52,102 nt of DNA from Peptococcaceae bacterium (GTDB taxonomy: Bacteria > Bacillota > Desulfitobacteriia > Desulfitobacteriales > Syntrophobotulaceae). The notes beneath the pieces were generated by a model. It did no database searches. It was not told the DNA's origin and was given only the letters and a program-made list of their open reading frames with translations. The DNA is taken from positions 1-52,102 of the forward strand of contig JAAYUV010000059.1 in assembly GCA_012517475.1 (NCBI GenBank). The letters are read 5' to 3'. Numbering within the stretch: the stretch's first letter is position 1; each line of letters starts with the position of its first letter. Below, piece after piece: positions 38,175 through 47,823 of this stretch. The position numbers and the translations under genes are program-made.

Positions 38175-39092
38175 ATGAAAACAGGTTTTCTTTCGGATAA
38201 ATATGGGGTAGCTTTGGTTGCGATATTTTGCTCGGTTCTTTGGGGGAGTGCGTTTCCTGTTTTGAAGGTTACCTACCAGGAGATGGCCATTTTGCCCGGT
38301 GATTACGGGTCCCGCATCATTCTTGCGGCAATGAGATTTATGTTAGCCGGGATTGCGCTTCTGGTCCTGGTCCGGTTCGGGATGAAATCTTCCTTCAAGG
38401 TGGAACGAAGATATTGGCCGGCAGTAGTCGTTTCCGGAATACTTCAAATTTCTCTTCAGTATTTCTTTTTCTATAACGGGTTGGCAAATACCACCGGGAT
38501 GAAGGGAGCAGTCCTGCAATCCTGTTGTACCTTTTTTGTTGTCATTTTTGCTCATCTATTTCTTCAAAATGACAAGCTAAACTGGAAAAAGGGATTTGGT
38601 CTGGTTACGGGATTTGGCGGGATTATTCTGGTTAACTGGGGACAGAAGTTTAACCTCGAATTTTCCCTGGCAGGTGAAGGATTTCTCATTTTAGCGGGAA
38701 TTGCCAGTGCCGCAGCCATGATCCAGGCCAAAAATCTTACCCAAAATATCAATGCGTTCGCCTTAACAGGCTGGCAAATGGTTATCGGCTCCGCTTTTCT
38801 TTTTTGCGCAGGGTTCCTGACCAAAGGGACAGTGGTACTGGATTTGACCCCTCTGGCCGGGGGACTTTTAATATACTCCGCCTTTCTTTCCGCAGCATCA
38901 TTTTCGCTCTGGTATGCCATTTTAAAATATAATAAAGCCGGGGAGATAGAAATCTACCGGTTTATGATTCCGGTGTCTGGCGCACTTCTCTCGGCTTTCT
39001 TCATCCCCGGAGAAGATTTGAATATCATGATGATTGGAGCCCTGTTTATGGTAGCGGTTGGAATTTTTGCCGTTAACCGTTCGCCGCAGTAA
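38175..39092 (+). CDS. EamA/DMT-family permease
   Basis: A 305-residue membrane protein with ten predicted segments in two EamA repeats. The first starts VALVAIFCSVLWGSAFPVLK and the second is near residues 160-295. The family exports metabolites or amino acids; the substrate is unknown. It lies 45 nt after metH on the same strand with an AAGGAAA ribosome site, so cotranscription is likely and a link with methionine or related solutes is possible. Confidence 0.85.
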   Translation: MKTGFLSDKYGVALVAIFCSVLWGSAFPVLKVTYQEMAILPGDYGSRIILAAMRFMLAGIALLVLVRFGMKSSFKVERRYWPAVVVSGILQISLQYFFFYNGLANTTGMKGAVLQSCCTFFVVIFAHLFLQNDKLNWKKGFGLVTGFGGIILVNWGQKFNLEFSLAGEGFLILAGIASAAAMIQAKNLTQNINAFALTGWQMVIGSAFLFCAGFLTKGTVVLDLTPLAGGLLIYSAFLSAASFSLWYAILKYNKAGEIEIYRFMIPVSGALLSAFFIPGEDLNIMMIGALFMVAVGIFAVNRSPQ

Positions 39093-39131
39093 TATGTAAT
39101 ATCTATAGGCAGCTAATGGCTTATGAGAAAT

Positions 39132-39170
39132 TATCAGAAAGAGATCCCGTTTTGGGATCTCTTTCTGATA
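39132..39170. terminator. Bidirectional hairpin terminator
   Basis: A perfect 17-bp stem pairs 39132-39148 with 39154-39170 around a 5-nt loop between convergent genes. T tracts are poor, but the stem is very stable. Confidence 0.7.
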
Positions 39171-39251
39171 TATATTCAAAATTGCATAAGGAATTGCGAA
39201 AGGGAATGGAACAATGAATTGCATTTTGCTTTTTTGAATCTGCGCTTTTTG

Positions 39252-39848
39252 CTACTCGGAATAATAACCGTAGTTTTGTCTTCTTCTGTTAAATAAAGTA
39301 CCGTAGTACATATTGGAGTTATCATTGGGATTGGTTTGTTCCTGCAAGGTATTTGAGACAACCTGGGGAGTCTGAACAGGGGTTGAAGCCGGGAACTGGG
39401 GAGTAAATTGATTCGCCGGTACAGAAACCACCGGAGTTACAGCAGGAGCGGTATTGGGTACAATGTTTTGATTTTTCTTCTGTTTCCTTGAAGCAAACAG
39501 GTTTTTAATACTGAATGAATTTTTCTTTGGTTCAACTGCAGGGTTAACGGAAGCAGCTTGAACTTGTTGAGCAGGCAAAACAGTTTTTAACGGACTGCTG
39601 CTGGGAGTATCCAAATTTAATTTAAAGAGCATTTTGTTGATTAACGGATAACCAACTTTATTAAAAAGGAGCATACCTGTTCTGCGGGCTATGGGAATAC
39701 CTATTCTTCTTGCAATCGGGAGACCTACCTTTTTGGCGAGAGGGATACCGACCTTTTCAGCAAAGAGAGGTCCTACCCTTGGACCAAGTTCCCTCATGAC
39801 AAGAGGGGCAACTTTTTGCAAAAGATAGGAGGTTTGGGTTGCGTCCAT
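39252..39848 (-). CDS. Octapeptide-repeat protein of unknown function
   Basis: 198 residues from ATG 39848, which is 8 nt after AAGGAGG; the longer frame to 39932 has no ribosome site. Residues about 30-75 form near-perfect eight-residue repeats of the type K(V/I)G(I/L)P(I/L)A(K/R): EKVGIPLA, KKVGLPIA, RRIGIPIA, RRTGMLLF, NKVGYPLI. The rest is low-complexity, rich in Pro, Gln, Ser, Thr and Asn, ending in YYGTLFNRRRQNYGYYSE. No membrane segment or known domain is visible. It lies 87 nt downstream of adhE on the same strand. The pattern suggests a structural, surface or spore-associated protein, but this is a guess. Confidence 0.65.
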   Translation of the reverse strand: MDATQTSYLLQKVAPLVMRELGPRVGPLFAEKVGIPLAKKVGLPIARRIGIPIARRTGMLLFNKVGYPLINKMLFKLNLDTPSSSPLKTVLPAQQVQAASVNPAVEPKKNSFSIKNLFASRKQKKNQNIVPNTAPAVTPVVSVPANQFTPQFPASTPVQTPQVVSNTLQEQTNPNDNSNMYYGTLFNRRRQNYGYYSE

Positions 39849-39935
39849 ATCGATTACCTCCTTATGGTTTTTGTGGGAATTAATTACATTAAAAAGATAT
39901 GCGATTAATTTCAATTGGTGTTTGTACCCCAAAAA

Positions 39936-42506
39936 TTAAAAAGCTTTGCGGTAGATCTCTTCCAGTTCAGAAATCAGCGGCATACGGGGATTTGTCGTAG
40001 TGGTTTGATCCTGATAAGCTTCCTGGGCCAGCTTTTTTATTTTGCTCTCAAATTCTTCCGCTTTAACACCGGTTTGGGAAATAGAACGGGGAATATGGAG
40101 CTGTTCAAGAAGGGCAAGTATTGAAGCAGTCAGTTGTTCGACCCCTTCGGAAATCGTTTTAAAACGCAGGCCAAGGGCTTCGGCAATTTCGGAGTACTTT
40201 TTATGGGCAATATAGTATTTGTATTTGGGGAAGACCGTGATTTTGCCGGGAACTTCGCTGTTAAACCGGATCACATGAGGCAAAAGAATAGCATTCGCTC
40301 TTCCGTGCGGGATATTAAATTCTCCCCCCAACTTGTGGGCCAAAGCGTGGTTTATGCCGAGAAAAGCATTGGTAAAAGCCATTCCGGCAATACAGGACGC
40401 ATTATGCATTTTCTCCCTGGCCTCCCGGTCCCCGCCATTTGCATAGGCCCTGGGCAAATACTGAAAGACCAACTGGATTGCTTTGATCGCCAGCGCATCG
40501 GTATAGTCCGAGGCCATAATCGAGACATAGGCTTCTATGGCATGAGTCAGCACATCCAATCCTGTGTCCGCGGTTACGGCGGGCGGGATGGTGATGGTGA
40601 ATTCGGGATCGATGATCGCAACATCCGGAGTGAGTTCATAATCCGCGATGGGGTACTTTATATTCCTTTTTTTATCTGTGATGACGGCAAAGGATGTAAC
40701 TTCAGATCCCGTTCCCGAGGTGGTGGGAATTGCAATAAACTTGGCTTTTTGGCTTGTGCGGGGAATTTTATAGATCCTTTTGCGGATATCCATAAATTTA
40801 TAGGTCAGCGCTTCAAAGTTAACCTCCGGATGTTCATAAAACATCCACATGGCTTTGGCGGCATCGATTGGGGATCCCCCTCCCAAGGCAATTATGGCAT
40901 CCGGCTTGAAAGTCTGCATGACGGCAAGCCCTTTTTCTACGGTATCCAGGGATGGGTCCGGTTCTACTTCGGCAAAAACTTCACTGTGTACATATTGCGG
41001 CCGTTTGCGAAGATAATAGAGTACTTTATCCACGTATCCGCTTTTTTGCATGACCATGTCGGTGATAATAACTGCCCTTGAGATGTCCGGCATTTTCTCA
41101 AGATATTTGGTGGAACCGTATTCGAAGTAAATCCGGTCGGGAACCTTGAACCACTGCATATTGACAGTTCTTCGGGCCATCCTTTTCTTATTGATCAGAT
41201 TGACGGCGGTGATGTTGGCGGTGGTGGAGTTGCTGCCGAAGGAACCGCAGCCCAGAGTCAGAGAAGGAATATTTGTATTATAAAGATCTCCAATGGCTCC
41301 ATGGGTAGACGGGGAATTAATGATCAGTCTTCCGGTTTTGATCGCCTTGCCAAAAAGATCAATGACTTCCTGGTTGTTGGAGTGGATAACCGCTGAGTGA
41401 CCGAGCCCGCCGTAACGGACGATCTTGTCGGCCAGCTCAATCCCCTTTTTATAATCCGGCACTTTATAATAAGCCAGGATTGGACTCAGCTTTTCCCCGG
41501 ACAACGGATACTTATGCCCTACGCCCTGAAGCGGGGCAATAAGAATTTTCGTATTGGGGTCGACTTCCAGTCCGGCCGTCCTGGCGATGGTTGAAGCGCT
41601 TTTCCCTACGATAAAAGGATTTAAGGCGCCTTTTTCAGAATTAAAAACTGCTTTTTCCAGTTGGAGAATTTCTTCCGGACTGAGGAAATGACATTTTAAT
41701 TCTTTCATATAAGTTTCTACCATCTCGGCAACAGACTGATCGACGATGACAGCCTGCTCTGAAGCGCAGATCAAGCCGTTATCAAAGGTTTTAGAGATAA
41801 TAATATCTGTGACCGCTGTTTTAATATCGGCGGTTTTTTCTATATAACAGGGCACATTGCCCGGTCCCACTCCCAAGGCCGGCTTTCCCGAGGAATACGC
41901 AGCTTTGACCATGGCAGAACCGCCGGTAGCCAGAATCAGTGAGACCTGGGAATGATTCATCAGAGAATTTGTCTTTTCAATGGAGGGCTCATCAATCCAC
42001 TGAATGCAATAGGCCGGAGCGCCCGCTTTCACAGCGGCATCCCGGACGATCCGGGCCGCTTCGGAACTGCTTCGCTGGGAGTGGGGGTGAAAAGCAAACA
42101 CGATGGGATTGCGCGTTTTGACAGCAATGATGGATTTGAACATGGTGGTAGAGGTAGGATTTGTGGACGGGGTAATCCCGGCTATGATTCCTACCGGTTC
42201 TGCGATTTCGGCATAATTCTCATATTCATTCTCATCTACCACTCCCACGGTCTTCTCATATTTAATACTGTGATAAATATATTCCGTTGCAAAAATGTTT
42301 TTGGAAACCTTGTCTTCTGCAATGCCCATTCCGGTTTCCTCTACAGCCAGTTGGGCAAGATATAGTTGATTTTCCAATCCTGCCAAAGACATCGCCCTTA
42401 CTATTTCATCGATCTGGTCCTGGGTCATTTGCATGTACTGGGCAAGGGCTTCCTGAGCATTGTCCAAGAGAATGTCTATTGATGAATTTCTTTTGGTTAT
42501 TTCCAT
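39936..42506 (-). CDS. adhE: Bifunctional acetaldehyde-CoA/alcohol dehydrogenase
   Basis: 856 residues, standard AdhE length. The N-terminal aldehyde dehydrogenase (about 1-430) contains the catalytic-Cys segment [13 protein letters not shown] linker leads to an iron-dependent alcohol dehydrogenase (about 450-856) with [13 protein letters not shown] for NAD and iron-ligand histidines in [22 protein letters not shown]. It reduces acetyl-CoA to ethanol, regenerating NAD in fermentation, and usually forms spirosomes. ATG 42506 lies after GGGAGG. No clear Rex operator was found in the upstream region. Confidence 0.96.
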   Translation of the reverse strand: MEITKRNSSIDILLDNAQEALAQYMQMTQDQIDEIVRAMSLAGLENQLYLAQLAVEETGMGIAEDKVSKNIFATEYIYHSIKYEKTVGVVDENEYENYAEIAEPVGIIAGITPSTNPTSTTMFKSIIAVKTRNPIVFAFHPHSQRSSSEAARIVRDAAVKAGAPAYCIQWIDEPSIEKTNSLMNHSQVSLILATGGSAMVKAAYSSGKPALGVGPGNVPCYIEKTADIKTAVTDIIISKTFDNGLICASEQAVIVDQSVAEMVETYMKELKCHFLSPEEILQLEKAVFNSEKGALNPFIVGKSASTIARTAGLEVDPNTKILIAPLQGVGHKYPLSGEKLSPILAYYKVPDYKKGIELADKIVRYGGLGHSAVIHSNNQEVIDLFGKAIKTGRLIINSPSTHGAIGDLYNTNIPSLTLGCGSFGSNSTTANITAVNLINKKRMARRTVNMQWFKVPDRIYFEYGSTKYLEKMPDISRAVIITDMVMQKSGYVDKVLYYLRKRPQYVHSEVFAEVEPDPSLDTVEKGLAVMQTFKPDAIIALGGGSPIDAAKAMWMFYEHPEVNFEALTYKFMDIRKRIYKIPRTSQKAKFIAIPTTSGTGSEVTSFAVITDKKRNIKYPIADYELTPDVAIIDPEFTITIPPAVTADTGLDVLTHAIEAYVSIMASDYTDALAIKAIQLVFQYLPRAYANGGDREAREKMHNASCIAGMAFTNAFLGINHALAHKLGGEFNIPHGRANAILLPHVIRFNSEVPGKITVFPKYKYYIAHKKYSEIAEALGLRFKTISEGVEQLTASILALLEQLHIPRSISQTGVKAEEFESKIKKLAQEAYQDQTTTTNPRMPLISELEEIYRKAF

Positions 42507-42752
42507 GTTGTCCTCCCAAATATTTGGATTTCATTACGTTTATTTTTCGAATCGCAAATATTTTTTATACCACCAGACTGAATTTCGTTCATGCAAATTT
42601 GAAAGGATACTTTAATCATAGAGAAGTTCATGCTATAATGCGAACATACGTTCAAATATTCTTTGGTAATAACGGTCATAGAACGGAAGGGAAAGTTCTT
42701 TAGGACCTAAGTAGGAATTTGCGGATAATTTCATGAAAGCGAGAATTGACTC

Positions 42753-42781
42753 TTGCTTACCATATATAGTGTTGGTAAAAT
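42753..42781 (+). promoter_or_regulatory. Promoter of nrdR
   Basis: TTGCTT (42753-42758), a 17-bp spacer and TAAAAT (42776-42781). One NrdR box fills the spacer. The rest of the 42507-42814 gap holds no recognisable gene. Confidence 0.55.
42757..42772. promoter_or_regulatory. NrdR box 1
   Basis: TTACCATATATAGTGT matches 13 of 16 positions of the NrdR consensus ACACWATATATWGTGT and lies between the -35 and -10. Confidence 0.65.
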
Positions 42782-42787
42782 ATATCC

Positions 42788-42803
42788 ATACAATATCTAG
42801 AAT
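42788..42803. promoter_or_regulatory. NrdR box 2
   Basis: ATACAATATCTAGAAT matches 12 of 16 consensus positions. It starts exactly 31 bp after box 1, about three helical turns, the arrangement known for NrdR operators. Confidence 0.6.
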
Positions 42804-42814
42804 GGAGGGAGATC

Positions 42815-43273
42815 GTGCGCTGTCCTTTTTGTCAAAGTGATGAAACAAAGGTTCTTGACTCCCGCCAAATTGAGGGCGGAACAGCCATCAGGCGCAGGCG
42901 GGAATGTGATGTCTGTTCCAAGCGGTTTACCACCTATGAGAAGTATGAGGAATTCCAGCTTATTGTTGTGAAGAAGGATGGCAGGAGAGAACCGTTTTCC
43001 CGCCAGAAGCTGCTGGCCGGTTTGTTAAAGGCTTGTGAAAAGCGTCCCGTTTCAACGGAGCAATTAGAGACCATTGTATCGGATATTGAGAGACAGCTGC
43101 GGGATATCAATGAAAGAGAAATCCCAAGTGAACTGATTGGGGAAGCTGTCATCAATAAATTGTTTGAGACGGACGAAATTGCTTATATTCGTTTTGCTTC
43201 GGTCTACAGGCAATTTAAAGATATTCAGAAGTTTATGGAAGAATTAAATGAAATAGTTAAGCGCCGCAAGTAG
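42815..43273 (+). CDS. nrdR: Transcriptional repressor NrdR
   Basis: A 152-residue regulator of ribonucleotide reductase genes. An N-terminal zinc ribbon (MRCPFCQSDETKVLDSR with a second pair CDVC) precedes an ATP-cone domain (VVKKDGRREPFSRQKLLAGL). It senses ATP/dATP and represses nrd operons. The start codon is GTG, 6 nt after GGAGG. Tandem NrdR boxes in its own promoter imply autoregulation; it precedes nrdD. Confidence 0.95.
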   Translation: MRCPFCQSDETKVLDSRQIEGGTAIRRRRECDVCSKRFTTYEKYEEFQLIVVKKDGRREPFSRQKLLAGLLKACEKRPVSTEQLETIVSDIERQLRDINEREIPSELIGEAVINKLFETDEIAYIRFASVYRQFKDIQKFMEELNEIVKRRK

Positions 43274-43448
43274 ATTCTACCTGTGATTCTTAGAAAGTTG
43301 TTTTTGTGTGGTTGAAAAATATCTAACCATTAATTAAAATATAAATATAAAAGGAAGAATAACTAATTAATAATCAATTTATAAGAATAATTATTATAAA
43401 GAGTATTATTTTTTACATATATGATTAAGGTTTAAGGAGGATCACGAA

Positions 43449-45572
43449 ATGTATGTAGTGAAAAGAGACGGCAGACGTGAGTTATTTGACCAGGAAAAGA
43501 TTTTGCAAGCGGTGGAAAAGGCTTTCATTGCCACAGAAACGCCTAATGTCCAGCAATGGGCTAAAATTGTCACTGACAAAGTGGTAGTGGAGCTTGAAGA
43601 CCGTTATGGGATAAATGAAGGATTTGAGATCGAGCAAATTCAGGACATTGTAGAAGATGCCCTGATGAAAACGGGAAACACCAATGTAGCCAGGGCGTAT
43701 ATCCGTTATCGTTTCCAGCACGAAATTATTCGTAATCAGGAAAATGCCAAAAATGACAATAATAAATTGTTTTCCGAATACCTTGGACTCGGTACCTGGG
43801 AAATCAAAGAAAACTCCAATATGGGTTTCTCAGTTCAGGGGTTAAACAGGTTTGTAACCAGTAAAGCGACCAATGCCTTTTGGTCATCCATGCTTCCGGC
43901 TGAAGTGGGTAAAGCCCATGATTCCGGGGCTCTACATAATCACGATATGGGTGACCTCGCTCCTTACTGCGTAGGGTGGGATCTCAGGGACCTTTTACTG
44001 GTAGGGTTCAGGGGAGCGGAAGGGAAGACGACTTCCAAGCCTGCCAAGCATTTTCGTTCAGCCCTCGGCCAGATCGTTAACTTCGTATATACCCTGCAAG
44101 GAGAAGCGGCCGGAGCTCAGGCCCTTTCCAGCTTTGATACCTACCTCGCGCCGTTTGTCAGGGTGGACAAGCTGGATTACAAACAAGTAAAACAGGGAAT
44201 CCAGGAATTCATCTTCAATGTCAATGTCCCGACCAGGGTTGGATTCCAGTCCCCCTTCTTCAATATCACCCTGGATGTGCGGGCTGATGAATCCGCCATC
44301 AAAGATGAACCGGTTATTGTAGACGGAAAGTATTTGGATACTGCTTATCGCGATTACCAGGCTGAAATGGACACCATCAATCTTGCCTTCTGTGAAGTTA
44401 TGCTGGAAGGTGATGCGGACGGCAATATTTTCAGCTTCCCAATCCCTACCTATAACATTACCAAAGGTTTTGACTGGAACAGCGAGGTATCCAGAGCCAT
44501 CTTCAAGATGACAGACAAATATGGGATTCCTTACTTTGCGAACTTTATCAACTCCGACATGAACCCTGAAGATGCCAGAAGCATGTGCTGCAGGCTCCGC
44601 CTGGATAACAGGGAACTCAGAAAGCGCGGGGGCGGTCTCTTCGGCGCTAATCCGCTGACCGGAAGCATTGGAGTTGTAACTTTGAATCTTCCGCTTTACG
44701 GATATCTGTCTAAAGGGAACTGGGAACAGTTTATTGCCCTGATAGACCACCACATGAATATCGCCCGGGCCTCTTTGCAGACAAAACGCAAAACCCTGGA
44801 AAGGCTTACGGATAACGGACTGTATCCTTACACCAAGTTTTATCTGAGAGATATCAAAAAGCGTTTCGGCAAGTACTGGATGAATCACTTTTCCACTATC
44901 GGTCTGGTCGGGATGAACGAAGCGATTCGCAATTTTACTTCCGATGCGGATGATATTACCACGGAATTCGGTCAGAATTTTGCCAAGGAAACCCTGAACT
45001 ATATGCGGGATCGGATTCAGGAGTTCCAGGAAGAAGACGGGGACCTCTATAATCTGGAAGCTACTCCGGCGGAAGCAACCAGCTACCGTTTAGCGAGAAT
45101 CAATAAAAAGCATTATCCCGATATTATAACAGCAGGTGAAAACGAACCTTACTATACCAACTCCACCCACTTGCCGGTTGGATATACCAGCGACTTGTTT
45201 AAAGCGGTTGAACTGCAGAATGATCTCCAAACCCTCTATACCGGCGGTACCGTTCTTCACGGTTATCTCGCAGAAAGCCTGGACGATCTGGCGGTGGCCA
45301 AAGCAGTCGTTCGCAGGGTATTTGAAAACTTTGAACTTCCATACTTTACCCTTACCCCGACCTTCAGTATCTGCGAAGATCATAAATACATCAAGGGTGA
45401 GCATTTTACCTGCCCGATATGCGGCAGAGAGACTTTGGTCATGACCAGAGTAACCGGCTTCTACAGACCGATTTCAGCTATGAACCCCGGAAAACAGGAA
45501 GAAAAGAGAGAAACCGTCAAGTACGAGATACAAGGTGTAACGCCCAGTTTGTTTGACGGGGTAGCGAAGTAG
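43449..45572 (+). CDS. nrdD: Anaerobic (class III) ribonucleoside-triphosphate reductase
   Basis: 707 residues. An N-terminal ATP cone (VVKRDGRRELFDQEKILQAV) precedes the catalytic glycyl-radical barrel. The C-terminal zinc-binding CPICG is followed by the glycyl-radical loop RVTGFYRP. It reduces nucleoside triphosphates to deoxynucleotides in anaerobic growth after activation by NrdG. The start follows a perfect GGAGG at 8 nt. The 175-nt A/T-rich gap after nrdR probably holds its own promoter, but no clear NrdR box was found there. Confidence 0.95.
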   Translation: MYVVKRDGRRELFDQEKILQAVEKAFIATETPNVQQWAKIVTDKVVVELEDRYGINEGFEIEQIQDIVEDALMKTGNTNVARAYIRYRFQHEIIRNQENAKNDNNKLFSEYLGLGTWEIKENSNMGFSVQGLNRFVTSKATNAFWSSMLPAEVGKAHDSGALHNHDMGDLAPYCVGWDLRDLLLVGFRGAEGKTTSKPAKHFRSALGQIVNFVYTLQGEAAGAQALSSFDTYLAPFVRVDKLDYKQVKQGIQEFIFNVNVPTRVGFQSPFFNITLDVRADESAIKDEPVIVDGKYLDTAYRDYQAEMDTINLAFCEVMLEGDADGNIFSFPIPTYNITKGFDWNSEVSRAIFKMTDKYGIPYFANFINSDMNPEDARSMCCRLRLDNRELRKRGGGLFGANPLTGSIGVVTLNLPLYGYLSKGNWEQFIALIDHHMNIARASLQTKRKTLERLTDNGLYPYTKFYLRDIKKRFGKYWMNHFSTIGLVGMNEAIRNFTSDADDITTEFGQNFAKETLNYMRDRIQEFQEEDGDLYNLEATPAEATSYRLARINKKHYPDIITAGENEPYYTNSTHLPVGYTSDLFKAVELQNDLQTLYTGGTVLHGYLAESLDDLAVAKAVVRRVFENFELPYFTLTPTFSICEDHKYIKGEHFTCPICGRETLVMTRVTGFYRPISAMNPGKQEEKRETVKYEIQGVTPSLFDGVAK

Positions 45573-45719
45573 ATAAACCAATCGGACTAGAGTAATAGGG
45601 CTGGAGTAAATAATTTGTTGCTTATAGAAGAAATGTATGGAAGTAACCCACAAGAAGTTCTTTTAACCGGTCAATTACTTATGAGATGAGGATGTATAAA
45701 AAATCGGCGGTGATAAACG

Positions 45720-46397
45720 ATGCTAATGGCTATGGAACCTTTTTCCCTGGTTGATTATCCCGGCCATATTGCAGCTACCATCTTTTTCGGCGGATGTAAC
45801 TTCCGCTGCGGCTACTGCCAGAATCCGGCCCTCGCTAATATGAGTGTAGAGGAGAAGTCGCTGACTTCTCCTTCTGGTATCCTGGACTTCCTCCAAACCA
45901 GAAAGGGACTGCTGGATGGGGTATGCTTAACAGGAGGAGAACCCCTTTTGTCCAGGGATATGTCTCCTCTGGCGGAGAAAATCAAGGAACATGGGTTTAA
46001 GGTAAAGCTTGATACCAACGGCAGTAATCTGGAAAGACTGAAAGATGCAGCTCCTTATCTGGACTATATCGCGATGGATATTAAGGCTTCCCCGGATAAG
46101 TATGATGCGCTTACAGGTTGCAAGAACAGCTGGGAGAGGGTAAGTGAAACGGTTGACTGGATTAAGCAGGGCAGGATTCCCTTTGAATTCCGGACGACTG
46201 TCATGCCTGTTTGGCATACCTACGAGGACTTGACGGCCATTCGAGAGCTGCTGGGGCAAGAAACTGCCTGGATTCTGCAACAGTTTCACCATCCCCCGGA
46301 AGGCGTCCTGGACGGGCAAAAGTATGAGGCGTATCCGGATTCCTGGCTGAAAGAGATGGGAAACAGACTAAATTGTCAGGTGAGGGGGCTGCGTTAA
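45720..46397 (+). CDS. nrdG: Anaerobic ribonucleotide reductase-activating protein (radical SAM)
   Basis: 225 residues. The radical-SAM cluster motif is CNFRCGYC (CxxxCxxC), with GGEPLL for SAM binding and KLDTNG-type strands. It generates the glycyl radical on NrdD using a reduced [4Fe-4S] cluster and SAM. The size fits the longer NrdG2 type. The first ATG follows GGCGGTGAT; an in-frame ATG lies at 45726. It is 147 nt after nrdD on the same strand. Confidence 0.92.
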   Translation: MLMAMEPFSLVDYPGHIAATIFFGGCNFRCGYCQNPALANMSVEEKSLTSPSGILDFLQTRKGLLDGVCLTGGEPLLSRDMSPLAEKIKEHGFKVKLDTNGSNLERLKDAAPYLDYIAMDIKASPDKYDALTGCKNSWERVSETVDWIKQGRIPFEFRTTVMPVWHTYEDLTAIRELLGQETAWILQQFHHPPEGVLDGQKYEAYPDSWLKEMGNRLNCQVRGLR

Positions 46398-46488
46398 TAC
46401 AAATATATATGTAAATAAATGTAAGGGAAGGAATATTTGGGAATCTGTCGAATAAAAAAGTTATGGGCAAGCACAAAGGGGAGTAATA

Positions 46489-47589
46489 ATGAGTATTGAG
46501 GTTATTAGCGGTGACAATACCGAAATGCTGTTTGTAACTTTTACTTTTTCCAGGGAAAACGTGCAAAAAATAAAATTGATTTCAGGCAGCCGATGGGATC
46601 CGGTAAAAAAATATTGGGTTGTTCCCAAAAACAAAAGAACGATAAGAAATCTTTATAAAATTTTCGGTGAAAAATTAATTCTGGATTTGCCAAGCAGGAT
46701 CTGGCTGGATTCGATTGCCGAAAACGCTGTTCACATTCCTGATATTATCAGGAAGATGGAAGAAGAACTGATTTTAAAAGGATACAGTATCAATACAAGA
46801 AAAAATTATCTCGGACATATTCAAAGGTTTCTCTTGGACATTGGGAAAGACTATCGCGTGGTGGGGCCAGAGGATATCCGAACCTATGTACATAGGCTTC
46901 TGGAACCAAATTCTTATTCTCATTCGTTTATAAACCAATGCATCAGTGCGATAAATTTTTTATTTTTCCATGTTCTAAAAAGAGGAAATATACGCATATA
47001 TCTGCCCAGGCCCCAAAAAGAAGATAAACTTCCCGACGTGTTAAGTCAGGCTGAAATAGTCAGTATTTTCAAAACCGTAGAGAATGTAAAACATCGCGCA
47101 ATACTATTTCTTATATATTCGGCAGGATTACGCGTCAGCGAAGTGACAAATCTTAAAGTCCAAGACATAGATAAAGATAGGATGCTCATTCATATCAGAC
47201 AGGCAAAAGGAAGAAAAGACCGGTTTACAGTCCTTTCAGAATCTGCGCTCGATGCTCTGAGATTATATGTGAAACAATATAAGGTGAATGCCTGGCTATT
47301 CCCCGGAGAACAGGAAGGAAGTCATATATCGGAGCGATCTGTACAGAGTATATTTAAAGCTTCTTGCATAAAAGCAAAAATCAAGAAGAATGTGTCCGTG
47401 CACTCCCTAAGACATTCCTTCGCGACACATCTATTGGAAGGCGGAACCGATCTAAGATATATACAAGAACTTCTTGGACATAAAAATTTGAAGACCACAG
47501 AAATATATACACATGTAAGCAAAAAGGATATAGCCAGAATCCGAAGTCCGCTTGATTCCTTGAATTTTGAAACTGAAAAACCGGAGTAA
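46489..47589 (+). CDS. Tyrosine recombinase of the cassette array (non-canonical, Xer-like)
   Basis: 366 residues. Residues about 1-66 form an unusual N-terminal extension (SRENVQKIKLISGSRWDPVK, then YWVVP) resembling the small HARP-like modules of some Xer-type recombinases. A SAM-like core-binding domain (about 80-170) precedes the catalytic domain with Arg215 (SAGLRVSE), Lys240 (AKGRKDR), His305/Arg308 (HSLRHSF), His331 (GHKNLKTT) and nucleophile Tyr340 (IYTHVS). The tail IRSPLDSL matches the ending of IntI proteins. Only 93 residues separate Arg215 from Arg308; IntI1 has about 134 because of its extra IntI-specific segment. So it is closer to XerC/D in length. The start follows AAAGGGGAG. 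It probably acts on the array just downstream. Confidence 0.9.
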   Translation: MSIEVISGDNTEMLFVTFTFSRENVQKIKLISGSRWDPVKKYWVVPKNKRTIRNLYKIFGEKLILDLPSRIWLDSIAENAVHIPDIIRKMEEELILKGYSINTRKNYLGHIQRFLLDIGKDYRVVGPEDIRTYVHRLLEPNSYSHSFINQCISAINFLFFHVLKRGNIRIYLPRPQKEDKLPDVLSQAEIVSIFKTVENVKHRAILFLIYSAGLRVSEVTNLKVQDIDKDRMLIHIRQAKGRKDRFTVLSESALDALRLYVKQYKVNAWLFPGEQEGSHISERSVQSIFKASCIKAKIKKNVSVHSLRHSFATHLLEGGTDLRYIQELLGHKNLKTTEIYTHVSKKDIARIRSPLDSLNFETEKPE

Positions 47590-47609
47590 TCCAAGTGTCT
47601 AAAGAAAAT

Positions 47610-47685
47610 TTACCCGCAACACATGCGGAATAAATACCATAATTTGGATTTAATCCGCAACTGATGCGGGTAAGAACTGTTCTCT
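47610..47685 (+). other. attI-like site between the recombinase and cassette 1
   Basis: Two nested imperfect inverted repeats (47610-47618 with 47665-47673; 47624-47635 with 47648-47659) are followed by GTTCTCT (47679-47685), the insertion core. That core pairs perfectly with AGAGAAC (48311-48317) at the end of cassette 1, placing the junction at G47679/T47680. No matching left core is seen upstream, as expected for an attI rather than an attC. Confidence 0.6.
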
Positions 47686-47702
47686 GAAATCAGACGCAAA
47701 GA

Positions 47703-47727
47703 GAAGCGCATCCATGCGCTTCGGTTT
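47703..47727 (+). terminator. Hairpin at the start of cassette 1
   Basis: GAAGCGCA (47703-47710) pairs perfectly with TGCGCTTC (47715-47722), then GGTTTTG. It probably stops read-through from outside the cassette. Confidence 0.55.
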
Positions 47728-47823
47728 TGAATGAAGGGCTTCGAAGAGTTTATTTATTAGATGACATTATTTTTTCTGTTTGTGGTAAAATTAGATATAA
47801 AGTTAGTTTGGAGAGTGATTAGC

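Noticed and set aside
42507-42750. Rex operator or small gene in the adhE-nrdR gap
   Set aside because: No TTGTGAAAATTTCACAA-like palindrome was found, and the short open frames here have no ribosome site or recognisable product.
46398-46488. An attC-like site or LexA box upstream of the recombinase
   Set aside because: No AAC/GTT core pair and no LexA-type palindrome could be seen in this 91-nt interval.
46489-47589. Calling the recombinase a canonical IntI or an ordinary phage integrase
   Set aside because: The IntI-specific segment is absent, and no phage genes or att core repeats typical of prophage surround it. The adjacent attC-like array fits neither simple label.
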